This document shows positions 18,123 to 25,262 of a DNA stretch of 64,000 nt, piece after piece. Numbering within the stretch: position 1 is the first letter of the stretch; each line of letters begins with the position of its first letter. The position numbers and the translations under genes are program-made. The notes beneath the pieces are model-generated. The model was not told the origin of the DNA and ran no database searches. It saw only the letters and a program-made list of their open reading frames with translations. The stretch covers positions 186,001-250,000 of the forward strand of contig NZ_BAXZ01000005.1 in assembly GCF_000684975.1 (NCBI RefSeq), read 5' to 3'. This DNA is from Paraburkholderia acidipaludis NBRC 101816. GTDB taxonomy: Bacteria > Pseudomonadota > Gammaproteobacteria > Burkholderiales > Burkholderiaceae.

Positions 18123-19412
18123 ATGAATACTTCGACCACAGTACTTGACGCCAATCCGGACGAGGAGCGTCGTGTAGAAATCGTCCCCAAACGCCGCAAG
18201 CATGTCCCAGGCCAAATTCGGAATGGGGCAACGGCACCGGCCGCGCTAGGTAGGTCGCTTCCCAATGCAGAGGCACCATCGGCAGATAAGGCAGACACAG
18301 ACGAGACAATCAGCGCAGGAGCGAGACTGCTCGCTGAGACAGCGGACACGATTGGCGAATTCGTCAAGCTGGAGCGACATCAGCACGAAGCCGTGACGTT
18401 GTGGCTCGTGGCTTCACGGTGCACGAAATTTGCACTGGTCAGTCCGATGTTGTATTTCTCCGCGCCCGGCAAGGATTGCGGTAAGACACAGGCACTGGAT
18501 ACTGCGGGAGAGCTTGTCCGGAATCCGGTGAGGGTCGCCGACATTACTGCGTCAGGCGTGTACCGCGCTATCGACGCGAACGCGATAGACGATTCGTTGC
18601 CGACTATCCTGCTAGATCAGGCTTACCTGAACCTCAGAGAAAATTCGCGCATGATGGCAGTCCTCTCCGGCGGCTTCGATAGGAATTTCTCCAAGTCAAT
18701 CGTATCTGGGTACCGTGACGGCGTGCCGGATGGTATCGAGGAATTCTCGTTGTGGTGCCCCAAGGTGTTGGCAGGCAATGGCGCGCTTCCGGCCAATCTT
18801 ATGGATCATTCGATCGTTATCAGGCTTGCACGCAAGCCACATGGCGAGCCGGTCAAACGAATCACCTATGAGCGGACAAGGCTCGCCTATTTGCGTGAAA
18901 AAATCGACGCGTGGTGGGATTGCAACAAGACGCACATCCGGGCTGAATTGAGGATGCTCTCAGATGGCCGCGATAATCGCGTCGGCGACAAATGGGCGGC
19001 AATGCTTGCAGTCGCCCGGGTAGCAGGCGGAGATTGGGAGCAGAAGGCCCGGAAAGCCATGTCGCTGATCGAGCGTTCGGACGACGACTCGATGGACATA
19101 CATGAGCGAGTGCTCCAAGCGGTACAGCGCTATTTCCGCGAGCACGACGGAAGCTACGCCTTGTCAGAGAAGATCGTTGCGTGGATGAATGCTGATCCGG
19201 AGGCTCCTTGGTCATCATTCGGCAAGCGTGGCGAGCCGTTCAGCGTCTATAACCTTCGGGACAGCTTGGCAAAATTCCAGGTACGCGCGACCAATGTTGA
19301 GCCCGTAACTCGGCGACGGGGATATAGACGGGCAGACTTGCAGCCCATCTTCGATCGTTACCCCCTGCCCGACGATGAGTTAGGCGAAGAGTCTGGGCCA
19401 ATCAGCGAGTGA
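18123..19412 (+). CDS. DUF3631 ATPase-like replication protein
   Basis: A 429-aa protein. A P-loop-like SAPGKDCGKTQAL (about residues 113-125) follows a helix typical of DUF3631 proteins; the Walker B position reads TILLDQAY (161-168); the conserved motif LPANLMDHSIVIRLARK follows. DUF3631 domains usually form the helicase or ATPase half of plasmid and satellite primase proteins. Here it stands without a primase domain. In the family the Walker B Glu is usually DE and the later motif usually DRS; this protein has DQ and DHS, which would weaken ATP hydrolysis. A candidate origin lies just downstream. Start ATG 18123 has GGGGTGA upstream. Confidence 0.75.
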   Translation: MNTSTTVLDANPDEERRVEIVPKRRKHVPGQIRNGATAPAALGRSLPNAEAPSADKADTDETISAGARLLAETADTIGEFVKLERHQHEAVTLWLVASRCTKFALVSPMLYFSAPGKDCGKTQALDTAGELVRNPVRVADITASGVYRAIDANAIDDSLPTILLDQAYLNLRENSRMMAVLSGGFDRNFSKSIVSGYRDGVPDGIEEFSLWCPKVLAGNGALPANLMDHSIVIRLARKPHGEPVKRITYERTRLAYLREKIDAWWDCNKTHIRAELRMLSDGRDNRVGDKWAAMLAVARVAGGDWEQKARKAMSLIERSDDDSMDIHERVLQAVQRYFREHDGSYALSEKIVAWMNADPEAPWSSFGKRGEPFSVYNLRDSLAKFQVRATNVEPVTRRRGYRRADLQPIFDRYPLPDDELGEESGPISE

Positions 19413-19433
19413 GACAAAGCTCGGGAACGCATG

Positions 19434-19600
19434 GTGAACGGATGGCAGCACACATCCGTTCACCTTCTGGGCCTCACCGGATAAGGCCGTGAACGGATGA
19501 ACACATGGAGGGGAGTACTTGCCCCAACCTGATCCGAGTTACTTTCCTTAATATACATATTATAAGGAATCCGATTTAATCATTGAATCCGATTAAAATT
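19434..19600. other. Candidate replication origin or operator patch
   Basis: The 11-mer GTGAACGGATG occurs at 19434-19444, inverted at 19453-19463 (forming a perfect hairpin with the first) and directly again at 19489-19499. An AT-rich stretch follows, with an imperfect palindrome at 19546-19567 and two direct GAATCCGATT repeats (19567-19576 and 19585-19594, 18 bases apart). A near copy, AATTCGATT, is at about 19632-19640. Repeats beside an AT-rich patch, next to a replication-type gene, resemble iterons with an unwinding element. The first hairpin could also end the DUF3631 transcript. Confidence 0.4.
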
Positions 19601-19638
19601 ACCGCTCACGGTAGCGCGCAAAAATATCAGTAATTCGA

Positions 19639-20295
19639 TTATTTCTGCGCACTCTTCTCGGCAGATTTTTCCTCGTCACTCGGGGCATAGTCATCCGGAC
19701 GGGCGTTTGCGCCATCGTCGTCCGTTACCGTATCTGCCGACGCAGCGGCGGGAGTCGATGCTGATTGCGCCTGCCTTGCAGCGGCATACTGCGCATTTTG
19801 TGCCTCTTGCGCGGCTTGGATCTTCAAGATTTTGTCGATTTGAGGCCAGACCGTTACGGAAGCAGCGTCGATCTCTGGATACTCTCCGTACTTGGAGACA
19901 TAGTCACTCTGCATGCTATCAGCCTTGGACGCCTTCTCCTTCAACTGATCGCTAATATCTCCGTTGTCCTTGCGAGCAGCAACATCGGCCAGCGCAGCGG
20001 CGATCTGTCGTGCCAGTTGCGCCCGGTCACCGTCCGCGCTCATTGCGTCATATTCGCGCTTAAACATAGCGCGTACTTGTTGCTGTTCGTCTGCCGTAAG
20101 CGGCACATTGCCGTAGTTTTTGTTGTACAGGGCTCGATCGGTCTCGGCCCGATCATTGTTTGACGTCACCGCTTGTGTACTGTCCTTTGCGTTTGGGCCG
20201 AAGCTGCCATCCGCGTGAAATTTATAACCTGATACGGCGCTGATAATAGCCAGCACACCGAGCGACGGCCAAATGATGCGACGAAGTGATGCCAC
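19639..20295 (-). CDS. Membrane-anchored hypothetical protein
   Basis: A 218-aa protein with one N-terminal membrane segment (IIWPSLGVLAIISAVSGY, about residues 6-23), then a charged helical region with NYGNVPLTADEQQQVRAMFKREYDAM and KYGEYPEIDAASVTVWPQI, and an acidic Ala/Asp/Ser tail ending in EKSAEKSAQK. I do not recognise a family. I choose GTG 20295 because GGAG lies 6 bases upstream; an in-frame GTG at 20340 has no such site. It is the last gene of a leftward run, 72 bases after the LprI-like gene. It is likely anchored in the inner membrane with the bulk in the periplasm, but topology is inferred. Confidence 0.65.
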   Translation of the reverse strand: MASLRRIIWPSLGVLAIISAVSGYKFHADGSFGPNAKDSTQAVTSNNDRAETDRALYNKNYGNVPLTADEQQQVRAMFKREYDAMSADGDRAQLARQIAAALADVAARKDNGDISDQLKEKASKADSMQSDYVSKYGEYPEIDAASVTVWPQIDKILKIQAAQEAQNAQYAAARQAQSASTPAAASADTVTDDDGANARPDDYAPSDEEKSAEKSAQK

Positions 20296-20367
20296 AATAA
20301 TCTCCGGTAAGGTTGTGATGCAATTGCTCACGGGGATCACCTTCAGGTGCTCCCCATCTATATGTTG

Positions 20368-21282
20368 CTATTGGAATTTCGATCTTGATTCGGATTCCGA
20401 TTGCCACGTGTAGCCGCAAAATTTGCAGTGGTTGTGATGGCGATACGCCGTGTACTTGACCGGGATAATTTCGGTCCGCTCTTTCGTCCCGGTGATCTGG
20501 CCGCTCCGGTTACGATAGGTGTCAGTGAGATGCTGCTGCTCGTACCTGACGCTTGAGCCGGTCTCCTGCGAACTCTCGGTAACTCTCGCGGACCACTTCC
20601 CGCAACTCGGGCACCGCCGGTCATTGATGTACTTGAAGATCGCCCCGATGATTGAGAGGGAGATCACGATGCCAATCCCGATACCGATGAAGTCATGGCT
20701 GGCTTGCGGCACTCGGTTACCCGGGTTCGGCTCAACCTGCTGCACGGACGGAATTTGTGGTGCTTGATCGATGTGCGGTATGCCTTGCTGGCTCATCTGT
20801 TGAGCAGCCAACTCGGTCATAGCACGCGGACCGGGTTGCTCTTGCGATGCGGATTGCGATTCGACTTGCTGCCCCGTCTGTTGCGCGGCCGAGGCGGGCT
20901 GCGTGGTCACGTCGCTCTCGCCCTGATTGAGGGTTTCGCCGGAGGCGGCCTGTGCGGGGCGCTGACCCAATTCGAGCTGATAGCGCAACTGGCCGCTGCG
21001 CTGTATGTAGGCGTTCATCACGCATTGCGTCGAGTCGCATTCGTTGCGCGTAGCGATCCACGCACGCTGCTCCTCGACCGCGTTCGAGTTAATCGACTTT
21101 ACTTTTGCGTAGTCGTTGGCGAGTAGGTCGTCGAGGTGCGAGATATAGGCATTCGAGCAGATGATGCCTTCCACTGGGGTGGATGCTGCCGAGCAGTCGA
21201 AGCTAGCGGCATTAGCAATGCCCGGCGTTGCTACGGCGATTAATACAGACAGCGCAAGCGGGCGAATCTGTAACGGGATCAT
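20368..21282 (-). CDS. LprI-like secreted domain with TM and zinc ribbon
   Basis: A 304-aa protein. A signal peptide (about residues 1-24, ending in ANAAS) precedes an LprI/DUF1311-like domain: FDCSAASTPVEGIICSNAYISHLDDLLANDYAKV with its paired Cys, then CDSTQCV. A Gln/Ser-rich linker (about 115-185) leads to one membrane helix (FIGIGIGIVISLSIIGAIF). After it come two CxxC knuckles, CPSCGKW and CKFCGYTW, that would form a cytoplasmic zinc ribbon. LprI-type domains inhibit lysozyme or bind in the periplasm. A periplasmic sensor linked across the membrane to a zinc ribbon suggests signalling or scaffolding, but this is inference. Start ATG 21282 is chosen from the signal peptide; the frame is open further upstream. 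Confidence 0.7.
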   Translation of the reverse strand: MIPLQIRPLALSVLIAVATPGIANAASFDCSAASTPVEGIICSNAYISHLDDLLANDYAKVKSINSNAVEEQRAWIATRNECDSTQCVMNAYIQRSGQLRYQLELGQRPAQAASGETLNQGESDVTTQPASAAQQTGQQVESQSASQEQPGPRAMTELAAQQMSQQGIPHIDQAPQIPSVQQVEPNPGNRVPQASHDFIGIGIGIVISLSIIGAIFKYINDRRCPSCGKWSARVTESSQETGSSVRYEQQHLTDTYRNRSGQITGTKERTEIIPVKYTAYRHHNHCKFCGYTWQSESESRSKFQ

Positions 21283-21328
21283 GGGGAGAATCGGCTCCGG
21301 TCGATGATTGGTCTGTGGGGTAAGGGGG

Positions 21329-21535
21329 TTAGCTGCTCCTGGCCGACCGGCGGGCGAGCCATCGCTCGGTATCCTCCAGCGCGAGTCGCTCGGCTTCCGG
21401 TCGAGGCAAGCCGCCGTCGAACTCCCGAATCGCCGCACGCTCCACGAACCACTCGCGGGCGTCCTCGTCGTACTCGGCGACTCTGGCGGCGACAGCCGGA
21501 TCGGTGGGCGTGGATTCGTCATCGCGCGTCGTCAT
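21329..21535 (-). CDS. Small acidic hypothetical protein
   Basis: A 68-aa protein with AARVAEYDEDAREWFVERAA and IREFDGGLPRPEAERLALEDTERWL. Short proteins with an EFDGGL.R.EAE pattern occur in mobile elements of proteobacteria; their role is unknown to me. Its start ATG overlaps the stop of the upstream gene by 4 bases (ATGA), strong evidence that it is real and translationally coupled. Confidence 0.65.
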   Translation of the reverse strand: MTTRDDESTPTDPAVAARVAEYDEDAREWFVERAAIREFDGGLPRPEAERLALEDTERWLARRSARSS

Positions 21536-22137
21536 TGCTCGGTAGGATGCGAAGCATGCGTAACCGCGCGACGCTCACCCATGACTCGCGCCTTGAGCAG
21601 CGGCGAGTAGAAAGCCTCCGCCCGCTCGCACCCGGATTCGATCCCGTTGCGTGTTGCCAAGACCGCTGCGAGATCGGCCTCAGGCGTTCCTTCCAGATCG
21701 GCAGCCTTCTCCGCCCAGACGGAGCCAATATCGACGTAGCTCGTAACTGAGTCGGCGGGAGGCTGGGCAGGACCGACGCGCTCATGCAGCGAGATCGTCA
21801 TCCAGATCCCCTGCGCCTCCCTCACGATGGCCGCTAATCGGCACGCCTCGCGATAGACAGCCGCCTCGTCCGGCGTGACCGGAATCGGCAGCAGCAATTC
21901 GTCCGGCAGGAATTCGCCGACCGACACGCGCAAGGCGAATAACTGCTCCGGCAAGATCATGTCCCGCCAGACCAGCTTGCGAAGCTCTGCGCCGTCCTCC
22001 CGGCATAGATAGAGGTAGCCGCTCGACCCAATGACCGTATCAATTCGGTCCCCGACGATCAGCAGGACGCGTCGCCCCGGCTGCTTGATGATTGGCAATT
22101 CCTGTCTGCCGTTAGGGGTATTCAATATCTTCGCCAT
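21532..22137 (-). CDS. Hypothetical protein of the island operon
   Basis: A 201-aa soluble protein without a family I recognise. The N-terminal half looks like small beta-strands (GRRVLLIVGDRIDTVIGSSGYLYL) followed by a helical segment (DEAAVYREACRLAAIVREAQG). There is no signal peptide or membrane segment. Start ATG 22137. Upstream lies an imperfect palindrome (22156-22177, AATTAG...CAATTAAT) containing a TTGACT hexamer on the minus strand, which may give the lower part of the operon its own promoter. It overlaps the 68-aa gene by 4 bases. Confidence 0.6.
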   Translation of the reverse strand: MAKILNTPNGRQELPIIKQPGRRVLLIVGDRIDTVIGSSGYLYLCREDGAELRKLVWRDMILPEQLFALRVSVGEFLPDELLLPIPVTPDEAAVYREACRLAAIVREAQGIWMTISLHERVGPAQPPADSVTSYVDIGSVWAEKAADLEGTPEADLAAVLATRNGIESGCERAEAFYSPLLKARVMGERRAVTHASHPTEQ

Positions 22138-22235
22138 TGCCTGTACGCAATCCCAATTAGTTGCCTAGTCAATTAATTCGGCGAAAAAATTAACACACCG
22201 CATGGATTGCGCGCGCGCGAGGCTGACCGTTGCAT

Positions 22236-22799
22236 TCACGCTCGATAGCTGCCCGGTGGAAACGGCACAAGGGGGCTATCCTGCTTCACGTACAGAGGAT
22301 GGCGCGGCGAGCCATCAGCCGTGAATCCAAGGCAGAACAGGGGGACGCCTTCAGCTTCCAGAGCGGAGACGAGTGCGGCGGCATACGTGCGCTGCTGGCG
22401 GTTGCCTAGCGCACCGAACCCGAGCACCACGTATTTGGCACGCCGGGCCTGCTCAAGAATCACCGCCAGATTCCGACCGCTTCTGGGCTCGATGCCCGGC
22501 TCCAGCAGCGTCTTCGGATCGGTCGCCCGGTAGTCCATTACGTTTGCCTTGGCATAGGCGGACAGACCGAGCCGGACACGGGTGTATGTCCACTCCCGCT
22601 GGACGGTCGGGTCGTCCACCTCCTCCGTAGCCGTGGAGGGATTCATACCGATCCAGAGGGCGAAGTCGTCGCCGTCCGCCCAGCGCCGTGTAAGTAGATG
22701 GCGATAGCGCCCACAAGGCGAAAAGCTGGCTTCCCCGGTCACGTTCGCCGGGAGCTTGATGCGGACTTTGCCGCCGGGGTCATGGGATTCGGCCGCCAC
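22236..22799 (-). CDS. DUF1643 protein
   Basis: A 187-aa protein matching DUF1643: RYRHLLTRRWADGDDFALWIGMNPSTATEEVDDPTVQRE followed by LGLSAYAKANVMDYRATDPKTL and YVVLGFGALG. Members are common in phages, islands and defence-like loci; the biochemical role is unknown, though NPSTA...D.T..R resembles a nucleotide or nucleic-acid binding pocket. The start is GTG 22799 with GAGG about 8 bases upstream. It is divergent from the XRE regulator, and the two operator-like palindromes lie in the shared 85-base gap, so repression by that regulator is likely. Confidence 0.82.
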   Translation of the reverse strand: MAAESHDPGGKVRIKLPANVTGEASFSPCGRYRHLLTRRWADGDDFALWIGMNPSTATEEVDDPTVQREWTYTRVRLGLSAYAKANVMDYRATDPKTLLEPGIEPRSGRNLAVILEQARRAKYVVLGFGALGNRQQRTYAAALVSALEAEGVPLFCLGFTADGSPRHPLYVKQDSPLVPFPPGSYRA

Positions 22800-22816
22800 C
22801 GTTGCCGCCTCTACAG

Positions 22817-22833
22817 ACTAAGGAAGTCTTAGT
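22817..22833. promoter_or_regulatory. XRE operator O1
   Basis: ACTAAG-GAAGT-CTTAGT, a perfect 6-5-6 inverted repeat in the gap between the DUF1643 and XRE genes, nearer the DUF1643 start. Confidence 0.72.
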
Positions 22834-22849
22834 GTATAGAAACTCGACT

Positions 22850-22866
22850 ACTAAGAATATCTTAGC
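22850..22866. promoter_or_regulatory. XRE operator O2
   Basis: ACTAAG-AATAT-CTTAGC repeats the O1 arms with one mismatch in the last base. Centre-to-centre distance from O1 is 33 bases, about three helical turns, so two regulator dimers could sit on the same DNA face. It ends 8 bases before the XRE ribosome-binding site. Confidence 0.72.
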
Positions 22867-22884
22867 CTTTGGTCGGAGGCTAAT

Positions 22885-23193
22885 TTGGACTTGGTCGCGA
22901 AGCGCCTGAAGGAAGCCCGGCTGCGCTCCGGGCTGTCGCAGGAGCGATTGGGAGTAGCGGCAGGAATAGACGAGATGTCCGCAAGTGCGCGGATGAATCA
23001 GTACGAGCGGGGCAAGCATATCCCCGACCTCGGGACGCTCACGCGAATCGCGGACGTGCTTGACGTGCCGGTGTCGTACTTCTATGCAGTCGGGGACGAC
23101 GAAGCCGAGTTGGTCCGGCTATTTCACGGCCTACCCGAGAAAGCGAGAGGGAAAATTCTCGAATTAGCCGAGCAGCTAGCGGGCAATGAGTAA
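22885..23193 (+). CDS. XRE-family transcriptional regulator
   Basis: A 102-aa protein with a Cro/CI-type helix-turn-helix: LKEARLRSGLSQERLGVAAG, then MNQYERGKHIPDLGTLTRIADVLDVPVSYFYA, and a short C-terminal helix (EAELVRLFHGLPEKARGKILELAEQL), probably for dimerisation. The start is TTG 22885 with GGAGG 5 bases upstream. Two near-identical palindromes precede it, so it probably represses itself and the divergent DUF1643 operon. Confidence 0.88.
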   Translation: MDLVAKRLKEARLRSGLSQERLGVAAGIDEMSASARMNQYERGKHIPDLGTLTRIADVLDVPVSYFYAVGDDEAELVRLFHGLPEKARGKILELAEQLAGNE

Positions 23194-23254
23194 ATTTAGG
23201 GTCACATCAAATTGCTGTACGCGCGCAGCTCGCAAGTGATCTCAACAGCGCTGT

Positions 23255-23881
23255 TCAAAACTCGTAGCCGATAACGCTCATCTCGTGCTGGACCATTGGG
23301 TGACTGAAGCTGACGTAGAAGGTTTGTGGCTCGACAACCATCAGCTTTGCTACACCCGAAGGGCCGGAAAGCTCCTGACTCAAGGTCCCTTCTGCATTGG
23401 ACGAAATTCGTAGCAGCAACGGAATCCCCCGGACATCGCTCCAGAGGCGATACTGAAGAGAAGCAACATGTGCATTGAGCGGAATCCCCGAGCGAGCATC
23501 GACCTTAACCAACTCCGTCCATTGCACTTGGTGATGCGCGAGATTTGACGGTGCAACGCTTTCGCCAGGGCGAGAGTTTGGTCTCAACCAGATATCATCC
23601 CCTTGCATAAAAACTTGGACCTTCAGGATCAGGAAACCGTACTTAACATCGCCCTTGGTTCGCGATGGATCTGAGCGATAGTCGTAGACATGATCCTTTC
23701 CTAGCTCCGCCACGTGATTACTTGTCAGATTACGAAGATTGATCGTGTCCGCAGAAATACTCTCGATGAGCCATTCTTCGTGTGACTCAGGAAGTATGTG
23801 TCCCGCGTCATTAAGCCGACAGGCAGGCGGCTCAATTCGCACGCGCATACCAATATTCTTCTGAAATTGATTCCAATTCAT
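23255..23881 (-). CDS. Hypothetical protein near right island end
   Basis: A 208-aa soluble protein of lower GC than its neighbours. The N-terminal third (IGMRVRIEPPACRLNDAGHILPE, EEWLIESISADTINLRNLTSNHVAELGKDHVYDYRSDP) reads as a small beta-barrel, like proteins found scattered in islands; the middle has KYGFLILKVQVFMQGDDIWLRPN. I do not know a function. No signal peptide or membrane helix is present. ATG 23881 is preceded by GGGGTG. It is the last gene before the right attachment repeat and may be cargo. Confidence 0.62.
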   Translation of the reverse strand: MNWNQFQKNIGMRVRIEPPACRLNDAGHILPESHEEWLIESISADTINLRNLTSNHVAELGKDHVYDYRSDPSRTKGDVKYGFLILKVQVFMQGDDIWLRPNSRPGESVAPSNLAHHQVQWTELVKVDARSGIPLNAHVASLQYRLWSDVRGIPLLLRISSNAEGTLSQELSGPSGVAKLMVVEPQTFYVSFSHPMVQHEMSVIGYEF

Positions 23882-24106
23882 CGTTCGGCACCCCGGCTTC
23901 TATCGATGTTGAACACGCACATCATAGCGCCGCCGACTGGCTTCCAATTCAGATAGACACTCTACGAATTCGTGGGCGCTGACGGCTTGTGTCGGTACGG
24001 CGACGTCGATGATTGCTCCGCCCGGCATCGGGTGTTGCAAGACACAGGCAAAAAATTAACCGCATCATCCATTCCCCGATATTGCCCAACAACAACCGAA
24101 GGCCAT

Positions 24107-24123
24107 GGGGGTCTATCTGGGGG
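24107..24123. repeat. G-rich repeats near right island end
   Basis: GGGGGTCT (24107-24114) and TCTGGGGG (24116-24123) share their sequence with the repeat at 13811-13821. Similar G-rich boxes lie near the ends of other P4-type islands, where they may bind the integrase arm domain. Confidence 0.4.
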
Positions 24124-24153
24124 CACTGCGACTCAGCGAAAACTGTAAGCTCA

Positions 24154-24162
24154 TGTTATAAT
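24154..24162 (+). promoter_or_regulatory. Extended -10 promoter-like motif
   Basis: TGTTATAAT has both the TGN extension and a perfect TATAAT. No good -35 box is present. A transcript from here would begin near 24169 and end at the terminator 24207-24236, about 70 bases long. Confidence 0.4.
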
Positions 24163-24182
24163 TTGGTTTTTCGGCTGAGTGT

Positions 24183-24195
24183 GAGTCCCTGATTC
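24183..24195 (+). repeat. Putative attR core
   Basis: GAGTCCCTGATTC differs at one base from the tRNA segment 13669-13681. It marks the probable right end of the island, although matching does not continue cleanly into the CCA end. Confidence 0.5.
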
Positions 24196-24206
24196 CCAAC
24201 GCGAAG

Positions 24207-24236
24207 GCCCGCACTCTCACGAGTTGCGGGCTTTTT
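24207..24236 (+). terminator. Rho-independent terminator beyond attR
   Basis: GCCCGCA (24207-24213) pairs with TGCGGGC (24225-24231), with inner CTC/GAG and a T5 run. It may be the native terminator of the tRNA before the island inserted. Confidence 0.8.
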
Positions 24237-24450
24237 CGTTTCAGAACGCCGCGCATTCTCCGCAAGCGCTTTTCTCTTGCCCCCTTGCATTGCCGTGTCC
24301 GGTTCGCGATCTAATCGGCGCACGTCCCACCACGCTCTCTTCGCTCCAACATTACCGGGAATCAATCTACGCGTCCCGCCGACATGGCGAATGCCGCGAT
24401 CGCTGCAAGTGCGAATTTCTTCAATTCGGCTTCCCGGAAAATCGAGTTCG

Positions 24451-25134
24451 TCAGCGTTCGATGCGCTCCCGCGTCATGCGTAACAGCCCAGCCATCGCCG
24501 CTGCCGCGGCGCCCCCATCACGCCGCGCAATCGCTTCGAACACGATCGTGTGCTCGGGCAGCGCCGCGTTGAACACGTCGGCGCGTTTTGCGTTCACGCG
24601 CAGTTGGCCCTCCAGCGTGCGCGCAATCAGCGCGCCGAGCGGCACCAGCAGTTCGTTGCGGCACGCCGCCAGCACCGCGAGGTGAAACCGCAGGTCGGCA
24701 CGCACCCACTCGTCCACGTTGCGCGCACTCGCCATCGCAGCGTGCGCGTCGCCGATGGCGCCCAGCGTATCCGCGTCGTGCGCGCTCGCGGCAAGCCCCG
24801 CCGCATGAGGCTCGATCATCTCGCGCATCTCCTGCAGCTTGAGCGCGAACGCGAGCGGCGGCGCCACGAGCGCATACCACTCGAGCACGTCCGCATCGAG
24901 GAGGTTCCATGCATCGCGCGTGCGCACCCGCGTACCGACGCGCGGGCGCGATTCCACGAACCCCTTCGAGGTGAGCGTGCGCAGCGCCTCGCGCAGCACC
25001 GTGCGGCTGACGTCGAAGGCGTCCATGAGTTCGGCCTCGCGTGGCAGCACCTCGCCCGGCAGGTAATCGCCGCGCAAGATCGCACTGCCGAGTTCGAAAG
25101 CTACCGTGCCATGCAGGTCGCGCTGAATCGCCAT
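24451..25134 (-). CDS. GntR-family regulator (FadR subfamily), DgoR-like
   Basis: A 227-aa regulator. The N-terminal winged helix carries LPREAELMDAFDVSRTVLREALRTLTSKGFVESRPRVGTRVR; the C-terminal all-helical FCD domain has DLRFHLAVLAACRNELL, with His residues that bind metal and ligand in this subfamily. Divergent pairing with dgoD suggests that it senses galactonate or its product and represses dgoD. I use ATG 25134 (MAIQRDLHG); GGAGA touches the ATG closely, which is unusual. A TTG 27 bases upstream is the alternative. Confidence 0.85.
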   Translation of the reverse strand: MAIQRDLHGTVAFELGSAILRGDYLPGEVLPREAELMDAFDVSRTVLREALRTLTSKGFVESRPRVGTRVRTRDAWNLLDADVLEWYALVAPPLAFALKLQEMREMIEPHAAGLAASAHDADTLGAIGDAHAAMASARNVDEWVRADLRFHLAVLAACRNELLVPLGALIARTLEGQLRVNAKRADVFNAALPEHTIVFEAIARRDGGAAAAAMAGLLRMTRERIER

Positions 25135-25162
25135 TCTCCAGATAGTGGGAAGTCCCGGCAAA

Positions 25163-25177
25163 TAATACTATTAATAG
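25163..25177. promoter_or_regulatory. Candidate GntR operator
   Basis: Overlapping palindromes TAATACTATTA (25163-25173) and CTATTAATAG (25168-25177) sit in the AT-rich gap between the divergent GntR and dgoD genes, a suitable place for an operator. Binding is inferred. Confidence 0.35.
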
Positions 25178-25262
25178 CACGAAAAGGCGATTTATCCATT
25201 AGCATGTATTCCTCAAGACATGCCGCTCCACGCGCCGTCACCCCCAATCCGGAGACCCCGCC

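Larger units (their letters stand above)
13689..24206. mobile_element. Integrative island in tRNA-Met
   Basis: From the tRNA 3' end to about 24.2 kb lie two tyrosine integrases, an HNH protein, an AlpA-like regulator, a DUF3631 protein and several hypotheticals, of visibly lower GC than the flanks. A 13-base stretch of the tRNA T arm and acceptor (GAATCCCTGATTC, 13669-13681) recurs with one mismatch at 24183-24195, followed by a terminator that could be the original tRNA terminator. G-rich TCTGGGGG repeats occur near both ends. No capsid or conjugation genes are seen, so it resembles a P4-like satellite or genomic island rather than a prophage or ICE. The right boundary is inferred from the imperfect repeat. 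Confidence 0.75.
23882..24450. other. Non-coding right edge of the island
   Basis: About 570 bases without a convincing gene. It holds the G-rich repeats, an extended -10 promoter-like motif, the imperfect tRNA-end copy and a terminator, each listed separately. From about 24240 to the GntR gene I see nothing further. Confidence 0.6.

Noticed and set aside
21329..22137. Toxin-antitoxin pair formed by the 201-aa and 68-aa genes
   Set aside because: The sizes and overlap resemble one, but neither protein shows a toxin or antitoxin fold.
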